Assembly: GCA_902778265.1 (NCBI GenBank)
Contig: CACYXI010000028.1
Location: 1-41,513, forward strand
Length of the DNA: 41,513 nt
Source: an uncultured Bacteroidales bacterium
GTDB taxonomy: Bacteria > Bacteroidota > Bacteroidia > Bacteroidales > Bacteroidaceae
Reading direction: 5' to 3'
Below, piece by piece: positions 7,792 through 16,504 of this stretch. The notes under the pieces were generated by a model. It was not told the DNA's origin. It did not search any database and saw only the letters and a list, made by a program, of their open reading frames with translations. The position numbers and the translations under genes are program-made. Positions within the stretch are counted from its first letter, which is position 1. Every line of letters begins with the position of its first letter.

Positions 7792-9369
7792 TTAGATATT
7801 TGAATCTGTCTCGTCCTTCATATCTATAAATTGGCCTTCGCTATCGTAGAACTCATACTGAAGCATAGCGAGTTTCTGAGAAGGGATAACGCTAACACCA
7901 AGACCATATTTCATCTGCCACTTACGCTTGATGGAGATAATTCCCTTGGTGATATAAGCCTCAACATACGGATGAACGTAGAGGGTGAACTTATTGATTC
8001 CCACCTTGTTGACGAGGTTCGCAATCTTATTCTCAAGAATCTCCGTAAACAGCATACTTGACTTGATAGTGCCTGTTCCCTGACAGGTTGGGCAAACCTC
8101 CTCGACCGTGACATCCATAGCAGGACGGACACGCTGACGGGTAATCTGCATGAGTCCAAACTTAGACAGAGGCAGGATGTTATGACGAGCTCTATCCTTC
8201 TGCATATTCTTGCACATTCGCTCATAAAGCAACTGGCGATCCTCTGCAAGATTCATATCTATGAAATCAACGATAATGATACCGCCCATATCACGCAGAC
8301 GTAGCTGACGAGCAAGTTCGTCGGCAGCACCAAGATTCACGTCAAGTGCATTAGCCTCCTGACCGTTTACACCACGAGCACGATTACCGCTATTGACATC
8401 AACAACGTGCATAGCCTCTGTATGCTCAATGATGAGATACGCACCATGAGCATAGCTTACGGTCTTGCCAAAACCAGACTTCAACTGACGGGTGACGTTG
8501 AAATTATCGAAGATTGGCACCTTACCAGTATATTGCTTCACGATACCGACCTTCGTTGGCGCAATAAGAGATACATACTCACGCACCTCATTATACACCT
8601 CCTCATCGTTGACGTAGATATTCTCGTAAGTAGGGTTGAAGAGATCACGAAGCAAGGCAACGCTACGACTTGTCTCTTCATAGATAAGCATTGGTCGCTT
8701 AGTGGTTCGTTGCATCTTAGCAACAGCATCCGTCCAACGCTTGTAAAGCACCTTTATCTCGTTCTCCAGTTCCTCAACACGAAGACCTTCTGCAACGGTA
8801 CGCACGATAATGCCGCAATTCTTCGGACGAAGTGTCTGAACGAGCTGCTTGAGTCGTGCACGCTCCTCGGCACTCTTTATCTTTGACGATACGGCTACCT
8901 TTGAGCCAAAAGGCATAAGGACAAGATAACGACCGGCAAACGAGAGTTCGCCTGTGAGTCGTGGGCCTTTTGTAGAAATTGGTTCCTTGACAATCTGGAC
9001 AAGAACTTCCTGACCAACGGTAAGAGCCTGTGCAACAGAGCCTTCTTTCTCAAGATCGGGCATACGCTGCGCGTTCTCGAAAGGCATAAGATGCTGATGA
9101 TCGCTGTTTACCTGCTTGATGTACTTGGCATAGGAATTGAAGTTCTGTCCCATATCAAGATAGTGCAGAAAGGCATCCTTCTCGAAACCGACATCCACGA
9201 AGCAAGCATTAAGACCAGGCATAATCTTACGGACTTTAGCAACATAGACATTGCCGACACTAAATGATGCCGACCGAGGTTCGGTCTGATACTCAACCAG
9301 ATCCTTATCCTCCAATAGTGCAATACTGATCTCTTTCTCCTTTACGTCAATTATTACCTCGCTTGTCAT
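7792..9369 (-). CDS. rng: ribonuclease E/G family endoribonuclease
   Basis: 525 residues, the length of RNase G-type enzymes without the long RNase E tail. An S1 RNA-binding region (VGNVYVAKVRKIMPGLNACFVDVGF, about residues 38-62) carries an insertion of about 50 residues. Catalytic acidic residues lie in VVDVNSGNRA (near 324) and IIIVDFIDM. The CPTCQGTG sequence near residue 425 is the zinc-link CPxCxGxG that bridges protomers. The enzyme cleaves single-stranded RNA in rRNA maturation and mRNA decay. ATG at 9369 gives MTSEVIIDVKEKEISIALLED, a normal family start. It lies downstream of HU in the same direction, but a terminator-like hairpin (9424-9478) separates them. Confidence 0.94.
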   Translation of the reverse strand: MTSEVIIDVKEKEISIALLEDKDLVEYQTEPRSASFSVGNVYVAKVRKIMPGLNACFVDVGFEKDAFLHYLDMGQNFNSYAKYIKQVNSDHQHLMPFENAQRMPDLEKEGSVAQALTVGQEVLVQIVKEPISTKGPRLTGELSFAGRYLVLMPFGSKVAVSSKIKSAEERARLKQLVQTLRPKNCGIIVRTVAEGLRVEELENEIKVLYKRWTDAVAKMQRTTKRPMLIYEETSRSVALLRDLFNPTYENIYVNDEEVYNEVREYVSLIAPTKVGIVKQYTGKVPIFDNFNVTRQLKSGFGKTVSYAHGAYLIIEHTEAMHVVDVNSGNRARGVNGQEANALDVNLGAADELARQLRLRDMGGIIIVDFIDMNLAEDRQLLYERMCKNMQKDRARHNILPLSKFGLMQITRQRVRPAMDVTVEEVCPTCQGTGTIKSSMLFTEILENKIANLVNKVGINKFTLYVHPYVEAYITKGIISIKRKWQMKYGLGVSVIPSQKLAMLQYEFYDSEGQFIDMKDETDSNI

Positions 9370-9423
9370 TTTTGAAAATTGAGAATTGAAAATTTACAAG
9401 ACACATTATAGCACTCTCTACAC

Positions 9424-9478
9424 AAAAAAAATGGAAATTAGGGTGTGCACAGCATAGTCAATATGGTGGCACACCCTA
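9424..9478 (-). terminator. terminator downstream of HU and the basic peptide
   Basis: TAGGGTGTGC (9439-9448) and GCACACCCTA (9469-9478) form a perfect 10-bp stem. On the minus strand it runs into a T7 stretch at 9424-9430. It would end or attenuate transcription from HU before rng. Confidence 0.75.
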
Positions 9479-9518
9479 TTCTGCCTGATAACAGAACGCT
9501 ACAGGCACACGTCAGAGC

Positions 9519-9602
9519 TTACTTGCTCTTATGACGATTCTTGCGCAGTCTCTTCTTACGCTTGTGAGTAGCATATAACTTTAAACTTCTGTTTCTCAGC
9601 AA
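9519..9602 (-). CDS. possible tiny, very basic peptide behind HU
   Basis: A 27-codon frame without an ATG; a TTG at 9602 is the likely start. It translates to MLRNRSLKLYATHKRKKRLR followed by KNRHKSK. More than half of the residues are K, R or H. It begins 5 bases after the HU stop and ends 40 bases before the terminator, so it could be translationally coupled to HU. The composition looks like a small ribosome- or nucleic-acid-binding protein, and I have the impression that a similar THKRKKRLRKNRHK peptide occurs in related genomes, but I cannot verify this. The non-ATG start and small size keep confidence low. Confidence 0.4.
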   Translation of the reverse strand: MLRNRSLKLYATHKRKKRLRKNRHKSK

Positions 9603-9607
9603 AAGAA

Positions 9608-9904
9608 TTAATCCTCTGCTGTAACTTCCTCACCCTTCATGCGCTGTACGAAGCTCTTAGCAGGCTTGAAGCCTGGGAAGTCGTGCGGAGCAATAAGAAG
9701 AGTTGTTTTCTGAGAAATATTTCGAGCAGTCTTTTCTGCACGATGCTTTACCTGGAATGTGCCGAAACCACGGAGATAAACGTTTTCCTTGTTACACATA
9801 GAATCCTTGACGCACTCCATGAAAGACTCGATAACAGCAGCTACGTCTCTCTTCTGGAGACCAGTGTTGTTAGTGATTTCGTTGATGATATCTGCCTTTG
9901 TCAT
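9608..9904 (-). CDS. HU/IHF family DNA-binding protein
   Basis: 98 residues from MTKADIINEI at 9904. A longer open frame to 9967 would run through the promoter box and is rejected. The fold signature is complete: an N-terminal helix pair (ADIINEITNNTGLQKRDVAAVIESF), then VYLRGFGTFQVKHRAEKTARN (about residues 42-62), the DNA-contact arm, and the FKPAKSF end. These proteins bend DNA as dimers and organise the nucleoid. A short acidic tail (GEEVTAED) is present. The -7 box at 9943-9950 drives it, and the basic peptide follows directly. Confidence 0.95.
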   Translation of the reverse strand: MTKADIINEITNNTGLQKRDVAAVIESFMECVKDSMCNKENVYLRGFGTFQVKHRAEKTARNISQKTTLLIAPHDFPGFKPAKSFVQRMKGEEVTAED

Positions 9905-9942
9905 TTTATTGATTAAATTATGATATTTCGAAAATTGCGATG

Positions 9943-9950
9943 CAAAGTTA
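9943..9950 (-). promoter_or_regulatory. -7 box of the HU promoter
   Basis: The minus strand reads TAACTTTG, matching TAnnTTTG, 38 bases before the HU ATG. Confidence 0.6.
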
Positions 9951-10045
9951 CAACATTTTCTTGTCATACGGAAATTTTTTAAGCATTTTTTTATCTAAAT
10001 ATCTAAAATGTGGGTAGTTGAGTGTAGAAAATTGGATATTTATAC

Positions 10046-10074
10046 TTGTTTCTGAAACTTTTTTAGTAATTTTG
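10046..10074 (+). promoter_or_regulatory. promoter of the his operon segment
   Basis: TTG at 10046-10048, an 18-base spacer and TAATTTTG at 10067-10074. The hisH ATG follows 41 bases later. No leader peptide rich in histidine codons was seen. Confidence 0.55.
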
Positions 10075-10115
10075 CACCTTAATTAAATAGTAAATGCAAG
10101 ATAACAAGCGAATTA

Positions 10116-10712
10116 ATGAAAGTTTCAATAGTAAAATACAACGCCGGTAACATTTTCTCGGTCATCAATTCGGTTAAAAGACTCGGTATTGAGCCTCTTT
10201 GGACGGATGATCCACAGGAGATTGCAACATCTGACCGCGTGATATTCCCTGGTCAGGGACATGCAAGGACAGCAATGGACTATCTGCGCGAACACAACCT
10301 CGACAAGGTTATTGCAGACCTTAAGCAACCTGTTCTCGGCATCTGCATCGGACAGCAGCTTCTTTGTCAGCACTCAGAGGAGGGCGATACTGACTGCATA
10401 GGAATCTTCCCAATCAACGTGCGCCGCTTCCAGCCAACCTGCCATGAGCAGAAAGTTCCAGCAATGGGTTGGAATGCAATACACGACCTGAAATCACCAC
10501 TCTTCAAGGGACTGAATGAGAACGACTACGTTTATTTCGTTCACTCCTACTATTGCGAGATGTGTGACTATACGGCGGCAACATCCGATTACATTCTCCC
10601 CTACTCTGCATCATTACATAAGGATAACTTCTACGCAATGCAGTTCCACCCAGAGAAGAGCGGAAAGGTAGGACACAAGATTCTGGAGAACTTCATTAAT
10701 CTAAATGTATAA
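10116..10712 (+). CDS. hisH: imidazole glycerol phosphate synthase glutamine amidotransferase subunit
   Basis: 198 residues. HisH hydrolyses glutamine and channels ammonia to HisF in histidine synthesis. The class I amidotransferase triad is visible: C77 in GICIGQQLL, and H178 and E180 in FHPEKSG. The oxyanion-side sequence FPGQGHARTAM lies at about 44-54. Length is normal. It is the first gene of hisH-hisA-hisF-hisI-hisE under the promoter at 10046-10074. A GC-rich inverted repeat begins at its stop codon. Confidence 0.97.
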   Translation: MKVSIVKYNAGNIFSVINSVKRLGIEPLWTDDPQEIATSDRVIFPGQGHARTAMDYLREHNLDKVIADLKQPVLGICIGQQLLCQHSEEGDTDCIGIFPINVRRFQPTCHEQKVPAMGWNAIHDLKSPLFKGLNENDYVYFVHSYYCEMCDYTAATSDYILPYSASLHKDNFYAMQFHPEKSGKVGHKILENFINLNV

Positions 10713-10807
10713 ATGAAAGGACCCTCTCCCCGCTCCCCCTTAAAGGGGGAGAGCCGGTTCGCGGTAGGAAGTCTCCCTTCAAGGGAGATTTAGAGGGTCT
10801 TTCATTT
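10711..10807. repeat. nested GC-rich inverted repeat between hisH and hisA
   Basis: The outer arms (10711-10727 and 10792-10807) are nearly perfect inverses (AAATGAAAG..ACCCTCT). They enclose CTCCCCCTTAAAGGGGGAG and TCTCCCTTCAAGGGAGA palindromes. It is one member of a GC-rich family also seen at 23087-23258, 26841-26994 and 38920-39090. As RNA it would fold strongly and may partly terminate or shield the operon transcript. Confidence 0.75.
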
Positions 10808-10830
10808 TAGAATTTATAAAACAATAAATA

Positions 10831-11544
10831 ATGATTGAACTCATACCAGCCATAGACCTTATTGACGGCAAGTGCGTCCGTCTGACAAAAGGAGACTATG
10901 ACAGCAAGAAAATATACAACGAAGACCCAGTAGCTCAGGCAAAAGAGTTTGAGGCTCTCGGATTCAAGCGTCTTCACATCGTTGACCTTGACGGTGCAAA
11001 GAGCAAGCACATTGTGAATGATGCAGTACTCCGTGCCGTTACTTCAGCAACAAACCTCACCGTGGATTTCGGCGGTGGAATCAAGACAGAAGAGGACATT
11101 CGCAAGGCATTCGACGCAGGTGCAAGTATGGTGACAGTAGGTTCTGTTGCCGTTACACATCCAGAGCTTTGCATAGAATGGCTCAAAACCTTCGGTGCTG
11201 AGCGCATCATTCTCGGTGCTGATGTGCGTAATGGAAAGATTAGCATCAACGGTTGGAAGGAAGACTCAAGCGAGGATCTTCTTCCATTCCTGAAGACTTA
11301 CATCGACCACGGAGTAAAGAATGTACTCTGTACGGAAATCTCAAAGGATGGAACTCTTGCAGGTCCTGCTATTGAACTTTACAAGCAGCTTATGGAGGCT
11401 TATCCAGAAATGCACCTCATTGCTTCTGGCGGTGTTTCATGCAACGAGGACATCAAGGCATTGGAGGCAGCTGGCATTCCAGCCGTTGTGTTCGGCAAGG
11501 CTTACTATGAAGGTAAAATCAAGGTAGAAGGACTTATATGTTAG
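10831..11544 (+). CDS. hisA: ProFAR isomerase
   Basis: 237 residues. HisA opens the ribose ring of ProFAR by an Amadori rearrangement. The (beta/alpha)8 start [19 protein letters not shown] carries the catalytic Asp9. The phosphate-binding [10 protein letters not shown] (about 80-89) and [12 protein letters not shown] near the end are present. The second catalytic Asp lies in [11 protein letters not shown] (about residue 131). Its end overlaps hisF by 7 bases, indicating translational coupling. Confidence 0.97.
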   Translation: MIELIPAIDLIDGKCVRLTKGDYDSKKIYNEDPVAQAKEFEALGFKRLHIVDLDGAKSKHIVNDAVLRAVTSATNLTVDFGGGIKTEEDIRKAFDAGASMVTVGSVAVTHPELCIEWLKTFGAERIILGADVRNGKISINGWKEDSSEDLLPFLKTYIDHGVKNVLCTEISKDGTLAGPAIELYKQLMEAYPEMHLIASGGVSCNEDIKALEAAGIPAVVFGKAYYEGKIKVEGLIC

Positions 11545-12293
11545 CAAAAAGAATCATACCTTGTCTTGACGTAAAGAACGGCGAGACAGTAAAGGGAACT
11601 AACTTCGTGAACCTCCGTTCTGCCGGTGATCCTGTGGAACTTGGTCGTATTTACAGCGATGCAGGTGCTGATGAGCTCGTTTATCTCGACATCACAGCCT
11701 CACATGAAGGTCGCAAGACCTTTACCGACATGGTTACACGTGTGGCTCAGGAGATTAACATCCCATTCACCGTAGGTGGTGGAATCAACGCACTTGAGGA
11801 TGTGGATCGAATGCTTAGTGCTGGTGCTGATAAGGTTAGCGTGAATAGCGCAGCCCTTCGTCGCCCAGAGTTCATTGACGAGATCACATCACGTTTCGGC
11901 TCTCAGGTTTGCGTATGCGCCATTGATGCTCGCAACGATGAGGACGGTTGGCATTGCTACGTAAATGGTGGAAGAATCCGTGTGGAGCGTACCCTACTCG
12001 ACTGGGCAAAGGAAGTTGCGGATCGTGGTGCAGGTGAGATTCTCTTCACCTCTATGGATCACGACGGCGTTAAGCAGGGCTTTGCAAACGAAGCTCTCGC
12101 AATGCTTGCTGATGCTCTCCCTATCCCTGTAATTGCAAGTGGCGGTGCAGGATGTCGTGAGCATTTCAGGGATGCTTTCCTTGTAGGTAAGGCTGATGCG
12201 GCTCTTGCTGCAAGTGTATTCCACTTTGGTGAGATTCCAATCCCAGAGCTGAAGGATTACCTCATAGGCGAGGGTATCAAGATTAGAAAATAA
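11538..12293 (+). CDS. hisF: imidazole glycerol phosphate synthase cyclase subunit
   Basis: 251 residues. HisF makes imidazole glycerol phosphate and AICAR using ammonia from His[15 protein letters not shown] contains catalytic D11. [15 protein letters not shown] and VSVNSAA are the phosphate-binding motifs, VCAIDARND has the second catalytic Asp, and [13 protein letters not shown] closes the barrel. The ATG at 11538 lies inside the end of hisA. Length and motifs are complete. Confidence 0.97.
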   Translation: MLAKRIIPCLDVKNGETVKGTNFVNLRSAGDPVELGRIYSDAGADELVYLDITASHEGRKTFTDMVTRVAQEINIPFTVGGGINALEDVDRMLSAGADKVSVNSAALRRPEFIDEITSRFGSQVCVCAIDARNDEDGWHCYVNGGRIRVERTLLDWAKEVADRGAGEILFTSMDHDGVKQGFANEALAMLADALPIPVIASGGAGCREHFRDAFLVGKADAALAASVFHFGEIPIPELKDYLIGEGIKIRK

Positions 12294-12310
12294 AACTTAT
12301 AAATATATTT

Positions 12311-12622
12311 ATGAAAGTTGATTTCGAAAAAGGTGGCGGTCTTGTACCTGCCATCATCCAGGACGCAGTTACCAAGAACGTACTGATGCTTGGTTACATG
12401 AATGAGGAGTCGCTTGCAAAGACACTCGAGACAAAGAAGGTTACCTTCTGGAGTCGCGGTCGCAAGTGCCTCTGGACAAAAGGTGAGACAAGCGGCAATT
12501 TCCTTGACCTTGTTGACATCAAGGTGGATTGCGACAATGACACTCTGCTCGTAAAGGTTCATCCTCACGGTCCTACCTGCCACACAGGTACAGACACTTG
12601 CTGGGGAGAGGAGAACAAGTAA
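12311..12622 (+). CDS. hisI: phosphoribosyl-AMP cyclohydrolase (stand-alone HisI)
   Basis: 103 residues. The enzyme hydrolyses the adenine ring of PR-AMP with zinc and magnesium. The signature [17 protein letters not shown] (about 56-72) is followed by [12 protein letters not shown], with the metal-binding C-D-x-D set, and by [12 protein letters not shown] with the remaining cysteines. In most Bacteroidetes HisI and HisE are one fused protein; here HisI ends with TAA at 12620-12622, shortly after the position where fused proteins continue. hisE lies 60 bases on and in the same frame. Confidence 0.95.
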   Translation: MKVDFEKGGGLVPAIIQDAVTKNVLMLGYMNEESLAKTLETKKVTFWSRGRKCLWTKGETSGNFLDLVDIKVDCDNDTLLVKVHPHGPTCHTGTDTCWGEENK

Positions 12623-12682
12623 GGCTTGTTCTAATTGATAATTAATAATTGATAATTGATAATTTAAAAACGAAATAATAAA
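12623..12682. repeat. AT-rich repeat splitting hisI from hisE
   Basis: A 60-base spacer made largely of ATTGATAATT and ATTAATAATT words. It keeps the reading frame between hisI and hisE (the starts are 372 bases apart) but contains five in-frame stops including the hisI stop. Confidence 0.7.
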
Positions 12683-12997
12683 ATGGAAGAAAAGAATCCA
12701 CTCTTGTTCCTCACGGAACTGCAAGACTTCATTGAGAAGCGTCACGAAGAAATGCCAGAAGGCTCTTACACAACAAGTCTGTTCAAAGACGGTCTTAACC
12801 GTATGGCTCAGAAGGTAGGCGAAGAGGCTCTTGAGCTCGTTATCGAGGCAACTAACGGTACTAACGACCGCCTTATCTACGAAGGCTCAGACATGCTCTA
12901 CCACCTCATCGTACTGCTCACAAGCAAGGGACTCCGCATTGAGGATCTCGCTCGCGAACTTGCAGTTCGTCACGATCCAAACTGGCATAAGCACTAA
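12683..12997 (+). CDS. hisE: phosphoribosyl-ATP pyrophosphatase (stand-alone HisE)
   Basis: 104 residues, an all-alpha MazG-like enzyme that removes pyrophosphate from PR-ATP. The motif EMPEGSYTTSLF (about 19-30) and KVGEEALELVIEA (about 40-52) contain the magnesium-binding glutamates; YEGSDMLYHLIVLL (about 67-80) gives the remaining acidic pair. The first residues EEKNPLLFLTELQDFIEKRH look like the linker and HisE start of fused HisIE proteins. Together with hisI it covers both early steps of the pathway. Confidence 0.95.
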   Translation: MEEKNPLLFLTELQDFIEKRHEEMPEGSYTTSLFKDGLNRMAQKVGEEALELVIEATNGTNDRLIYEGSDMLYHLIVLLTSKGLRIEDLARELAVRHDPNWHKH

Positions 12998-12998
12998 A

Positions 12999-13087
12999 TA
13001 AATGAAAAATTAAAAATGAAAAATTATAAAATGCAAGTTACTAATTTGTATTTAGAGTTATTTTTCATTTTTCACTTTTCAATTTAA
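12999..13087. repeat. AT-rich inverted repeat (TGAAAAATTA family)
   Basis: The left arm TAAATGAAAAATTAAAAATG continues to 13032 and is identical over 34 bases to 23895-23928. The right arm (about 13059-13085) is a run of TTTTTCATTTTTCACTTTTC type. It lies between hisE and ftsE and may form a hairpin. Confidence 0.65.
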
Positions 13088-13091
13088 AAAT

Positions 13092-13796
13092 ATGGCGTTA
13101 ATTGAATATAAGAATGTAAGCGTCTTCCATCAAGACGATGATGCGGTGCTCAACGGCATCGACTTCAACGTTGATGAGGGAGAGTTTATATATATAATAG
13201 GTAAGGTAGGTTCGGGAAAGAGTTCGCTTCTTCGCACCTTCTATGCCGAACTCGACATTGAGGAGGCAGAAAAGGCAGAAGTTCTCGGACGCGACATGAT
13301 GACCATTCGCCGAAAGGAAGTTCCGGCACTTCGTCGTGAACTCGGCATCATCTTCCAGAACTTCCAGCTCCTCACCGACCGCTCTGTGAGCAAGAACCTT
13401 GAGTTCGTGCTAAAGGCAACTGGTTGGGAGAAGGAAGATATTCCTGCACGCATAGAGGAAGTTCTTCAGAGCGTGGGAATGGAAGCAGCACGCGACAAGA
13501 TGCCTTACCAGCTCTCTGGTGGCGAGCAGCAGCGTATAGCCATAGCACGTTCGCTCCTGAATAATCCGAAGGTAATCCTTGCCGACGAGCCTACAGGTAA
13601 TCTCGACCCTGAGACTGCCGATAACATCGTGGCCCTTCTCAAGGACATCACCGCTACGGGTACTGCCGTAGTGATGACTACCCACAACCTGCCAATGCTC
13701 GACAAGTACCCGGGCATAGTGTATCAGTGTGGCGAGGGGAAGCTTGAGGATATTACTGCTCAATACCGCCAGTTTCAACAACAAGAAGTAGAATAA
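13092..13796 (+). CDS. ftsE: FtsE-like ABC ATPase
   Basis: 234 residues, a single nucleotide-binding domain. Walker A is GKVGSGKSS (37-45), the Q-loop is FQNFQLL, the signature [16 protein letters not shown] starts near 141, and Walker B is [12 protein letters not shown] near 161. The order and spacing match FtsE, which works with FtsX at the division site to control peptidoglycan hydrolases. No ftsX is adjacent here, so the partner must be elsewhere; a LolD-type role is less likely but not excluded. It stands between the his genes and lysC. Confidence 0.85.
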   Translation: MALIEYKNVSVFHQDDDAVLNGIDFNVDEGEFIYIIGKVGSGKSSLLRTFYAELDIEEAEKAEVLGRDMMTIRRKEVPALRRELGIIFQNFQLLTDRSVSKNLEFVLKATGWEKEDIPARIEEVLQSVGMEAARDKMPYQLSGGEQQRIAIARSLLNNPKVILADEPTGNLDPETADNIVALLKDITATGTAVVMTTHNLPMLDKYPGIVYQCGEGKLEDITAQYRQFQQQEVE

Positions 13797-13822
13797 ATAA
13801 ACACTCAATAAGGAATAACACT

Positions 13823-15142
13823 ATGAAAGTAATGAAATTCGGAGGCACTTCCGTTGGCTCACCAGAGCGCATGAAGGGCGTTGCCTCACTTATAACAAAG
13901 TCAGGAGAACCAACATTCGTTGTGCTCTCAGCAATGTCAGGCACAACAAACTCACTCGTGGAGATAAGCGATTACCTCTACAAGAAGAACCCAGACGGTG
14001 CTAACGAGGTTATCAACACTCTTGAGAAGAAGTACCTCCAGCACATCGAGGAGCTTTATTCAACAGAGAAAATGCGCAACACCACACGCGAGTTCCTTAC
14101 AAAGGAGTTCCAGTACCTCCGCTCATTCACCAAGGACATCTTCACAAGCTTTGAGGAGAAGATCATCGTTGCTCAGGGTGAGGTGATGAGCACCAACATG
14201 GTAGTGAACTACCTCAAGGAGCAGGGCATTAAGGCTATTCTTCTCGATGCTCTCGACTTCATGCGTACTGACAAGAATGCAGAGCCAGACGCTCCATTCA
14301 TCAAGGAGAATCTTGCAAAGGTGCTCCAGGACAATAAGGGCTATCAGATTTACATTACTCAGGGCTTCGTATGCCGCAACGCTTACGGTGAGATTGACAA
14401 CCTTCAGCGTGGTGGTTCTGACTATACCGCTTCTCTCATCGGTGCAGCAATGCTTGCTGACGAGATCCAGATCTGGACAGACATTGATGGAATGCACAAC
14501 AACGACCCACGTGTCGTAGAGAAGACAGAGGCTGTTCATCAGCTTCATTTCGAGGAGGCTGCAGAGCTTGCTTACTTCGGTGCTAAGATTCTGCACCCAA
14601 CTTGCGTACAGCCAGCTAAGTACGCTGGTATTCCTGTTCGCATCAAGAACACAATGGATCCTGATGCTGACGGAACTGTTATCAACAACCAGCTCAATCG
14701 CGGTAAGATCAAGGCTGTTGCTGCAAAGGATAACATCACAGCGATCAAGATCAAGTCTTCTCGTATGCTCCTCGCTACAGGTTTCCTCCGCAAGGTATTC
14801 GAGATTTTCGAGAACTACTCTACTCCAATCGACATGATCACAACATCTGAGGTTGGCGTTAGCGTAAGCATCGACAAGGATACTCACCTCCCACAGATTG
14901 TTGACGAACTGAAGAAGTACGGTACCGTTACCGTTGATCAGGACATGTGTATCATCTGCGTAGTAGGCGACCTTGAGTGGAATAACCTCGGCTTTGAGTC
15001 ACTTGCAACCGACGCAATGCGTGACATCCCAGTACGCATGATTTCTTACGGTGGTTCAAACTACAACATTTCATTCCTCATTCGTGAGGCTGACAAGAAG
15101 CGCGCATTGCAGAACCTTTCTGCAGAGCTGTTCAATAAATAA
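13823..15142 (+). CDS. lysC: monofunctional aspartate kinase
   Basis: 439 residues. It phosphorylates aspartate, the first step to lysine, threonine, methionine and diaminopimelate. The kinase signature MKFGGTSVGS is at residues 4-13, with GRGGSDYTA-like LQRGGSDYTASLIG near 195-208. The C-terminal part (from about 300) holds tandem ACT domains (TAIKIKSSRMLLATGFLRKVF, and VSVSIDKD) that normally bind lysine or threonine for feedback control. No homoserine dehydrogenase is fused. It is followed by lysA, so the pair serves the entry and exit of the lysine branch. Confidence 0.94.
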   Translation: MKVMKFGGTSVGSPERMKGVASLITKSGEPTFVVLSAMSGTTNSLVEISDYLYKKNPDGANEVINTLEKKYLQHIEELYSTEKMRNTTREFLTKEFQYLRSFTKDIFTSFEEKIIVAQGEVMSTNMVVNYLKEQGIKAILLDALDFMRTDKNAEPDAPFIKENLAKVLQDNKGYQIYITQGFVCRNAYGEIDNLQRGGSDYTASLIGAAMLADEIQIWTDIDGMHNNDPRVVEKTEAVHQLHFEEAAELAYFGAKILHPTCVQPAKYAGIPVRIKNTMDPDADGTVINNQLNRGKIKAVAAKDNITAIKIKSSRMLLATGFLRKVFEIFENYSTPIDMITTSEVGVSVSIDKDTHLPQIVDELKKYGTVTVDQDMCIICVVGDLEWNNLGFESLATDAMRDIPVRMISYGGSNYNISFLIREADKKRALQNLSAELFNK

Positions 15143-15152
15143 CACAAACAAC

Positions 15153-15198
15153 AGCCCCTCACCTGCCCTACGGCATGAATCGTGACGGGTGAGGGGCT
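15153..15198. terminator. hairpin between lysC and lysA
   Basis: AGCCCCTCACC (15153-15163) and GGTGAGGGGCT (15188-15198) form a perfect 11-bp stem. There is no strong T-run, so it may act as an attenuating or RNA-stabilising hairpin rather than a full stop. lysA starts 16 bases later. Confidence 0.6.
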
Positions 15199-15213
15199 AT
15201 TACCTATATTCTT

Positions 15214-16371
15214 ATGAAAGGAAATTTTCCAATAGAGAAGTTCGGAAACATTGAGACTCCGTTCTACTACTACGATGCAGAGATTCTGCAGCAGTCGCTC
15301 GACGCGATCTGTGGCGAAATGGCTAAGCACAAGAACTATCACCTTCACTATGCCATAAAGGCTAATGCTAACCCAAAGGTACTGAAAAAGATTCAGGCAG
15401 CAGGCCTTGGCGTTGACTGCGTAAGCGGTGGTGAGATTCAGGCAGCTCTCGATGCAGGTTTTGCACCAGAGAAGATTGTGTATGCCGGAGTAGGTAAGGC
15501 TGACTGGGAAATAAACCTCGGTCTTGAGGCTGGAATCTTCTGCTTCAACGTAGAGTCAGAGCCTGAGTTGCAGATTATAAACGAACTGGCTGGCAAGAAA
15601 GGCAAGGTGGCTCGTGTTTGCTTCCGCATCAACCCTAACGTAGGTGCTCACACACACGCAAACATCACTACTGGTCTTGCTGAGAATAAGTTCGGCATCG
15701 CAATGGAGGACATGGAACTTGCTATTCGTGAGGCACAGGAATTGCCTAACGTTGAGTTCATAGGTCTCCACTTCCACATCGGAAGTCAGATTCTTGAAAT
15801 GGGCGACTTCGAGGCTCTTTGCGGTCGTGTAAACGAACTTCTTGAGCGCCTTGCAAAGCAGGGCATCAGCGTTGAGAACATCAACGTGGGCGGTGGTCTT
15901 GGTATTGACTACAACAACCCTGACGGTGCTCCTGTTCCTAACTTCAAGGCTTATTTCGAGACTTACGCCAACGGCATTAAGCTTGCCGATAATCAGCATC
16001 TTCACTTCGAGCTTGGACGCGCAGTAGTTGGTCAGATGGGTTCACTCATCACCCGCGTGCTCTACGTAAAGAAGTGCCACATCAAGCAGTTCGCAATCGT
16101 TGATGGAGGTATGAGCGACCTCATTCGTCCTGCTCTCTACGATGCGCACCACACTATTCAGAACCTCTCAAGCGACGAGGCAGAAGAGACTTACGACGTT
16201 GTAGGTCCTATCTGTGAGTCAAGCGATGTTTTCGGCAAGGACGAAAAGCTCCCTGCTTGTCATCGTGGTGACTTAATCGCCCTCCGTTCTGCCGGTGCCT
16301 ACGGCGAGATAATGGCTTCGCAGTACAACTGCCGCAAGCTGCCGAAGGGAATTATGAGCGATGAGCTTTAA
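15214..16371 (+). CDS. lysA: diaminopimelate decarboxylase
   Basis: 385 residues, a PLP fold-type III enzyme making lysine from meso-diaminopimelate. The PLP lysine is K49 in HYAIKANANP. HFHIGSQI (about 189-196) and VGGGLGIDY (about 228-236) bind the cofactor phosphate, and GPICESSDVF (about 331-340) brings the active-site cysteine from the second subunit. Length is slightly below the typical 400-420. Its position directly after the aspartate kinase supports a lysine biosynthesis unit. Confidence 0.95.
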   Translation: MKGNFPIEKFGNIETPFYYYDAEILQQSLDAICGEMAKHKNYHLHYAIKANANPKVLKKIQAAGLGVDCVSGGEIQAALDAGFAPEKIVYAGVGKADWEINLGLEAGIFCFNVESEPELQIINELAGKKGKVARVCFRINPNVGAHTHANITTGLAENKFGIAMEDMELAIREAQELPNVEFIGLHFHIGSQILEMGDFEALCGRVNELLERLAKQGISVENINVGGGLGIDYNNPDGAPVPNFKAYFETYANGIKLADNQHLHFELGRAVVGQMGSLITRVLYVKKCHIKQFAIVDGGMSDLIRPALYDAHHTIQNLSSDEAEETYDVVGPICESSDVFGKDEKLPACHRGDLIALRSAGAYGEIMASQYNCRKLPKGIMSDEL

Positions 16372-16390
16372 GAAGCCAAATATGGCTTCA

Positions 16391-16476
16391 TTTACTATTT
16401 GACGATTTACTATTTACTATTTTTCGCTAACAATAAAAATTGCAAATTCACAAAAAATAGTACATGAATAGTAAAT
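16391..16476. repeat. AATAGTAAAT-family AT-rich inverted repeat
   Basis: TTTACTATTTGACGATTTAC words at 16391-16420 face AATAGTACATGAATAGTAAA words at 16457-16476 in inverse orientation. The same vocabulary recurs at 21340-21600, 22300-22435, 25303-25338, 37645-37676 and 38037-38065. Confidence 0.6.
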
Positions 16477-16504
16477 GACAAAGTAGATAACCTGAAAGAA
16501 ATTA

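Noticed and set aside
10116-10830. A histidine attenuator or leader peptide for the his genes
   Set aside because: No short frame with a run of CAT/CAC codons precedes hisH, and the hairpin after hisH is a repeat-family member.
12257-12745. 162-codon minus-strand frame across hisI and hisE
   Set aside because: It is antisense to two clear histidine enzymes and its translation (LNYQLSIINYQLEQ) mirrors the AT-rich repeat.
14123-14887. 254-codon antisense frame in the aspartate kinase gene
   Set aside because: The sense frame has complete kinase and ACT motifs; the antisense frame is a codon-bias shadow.
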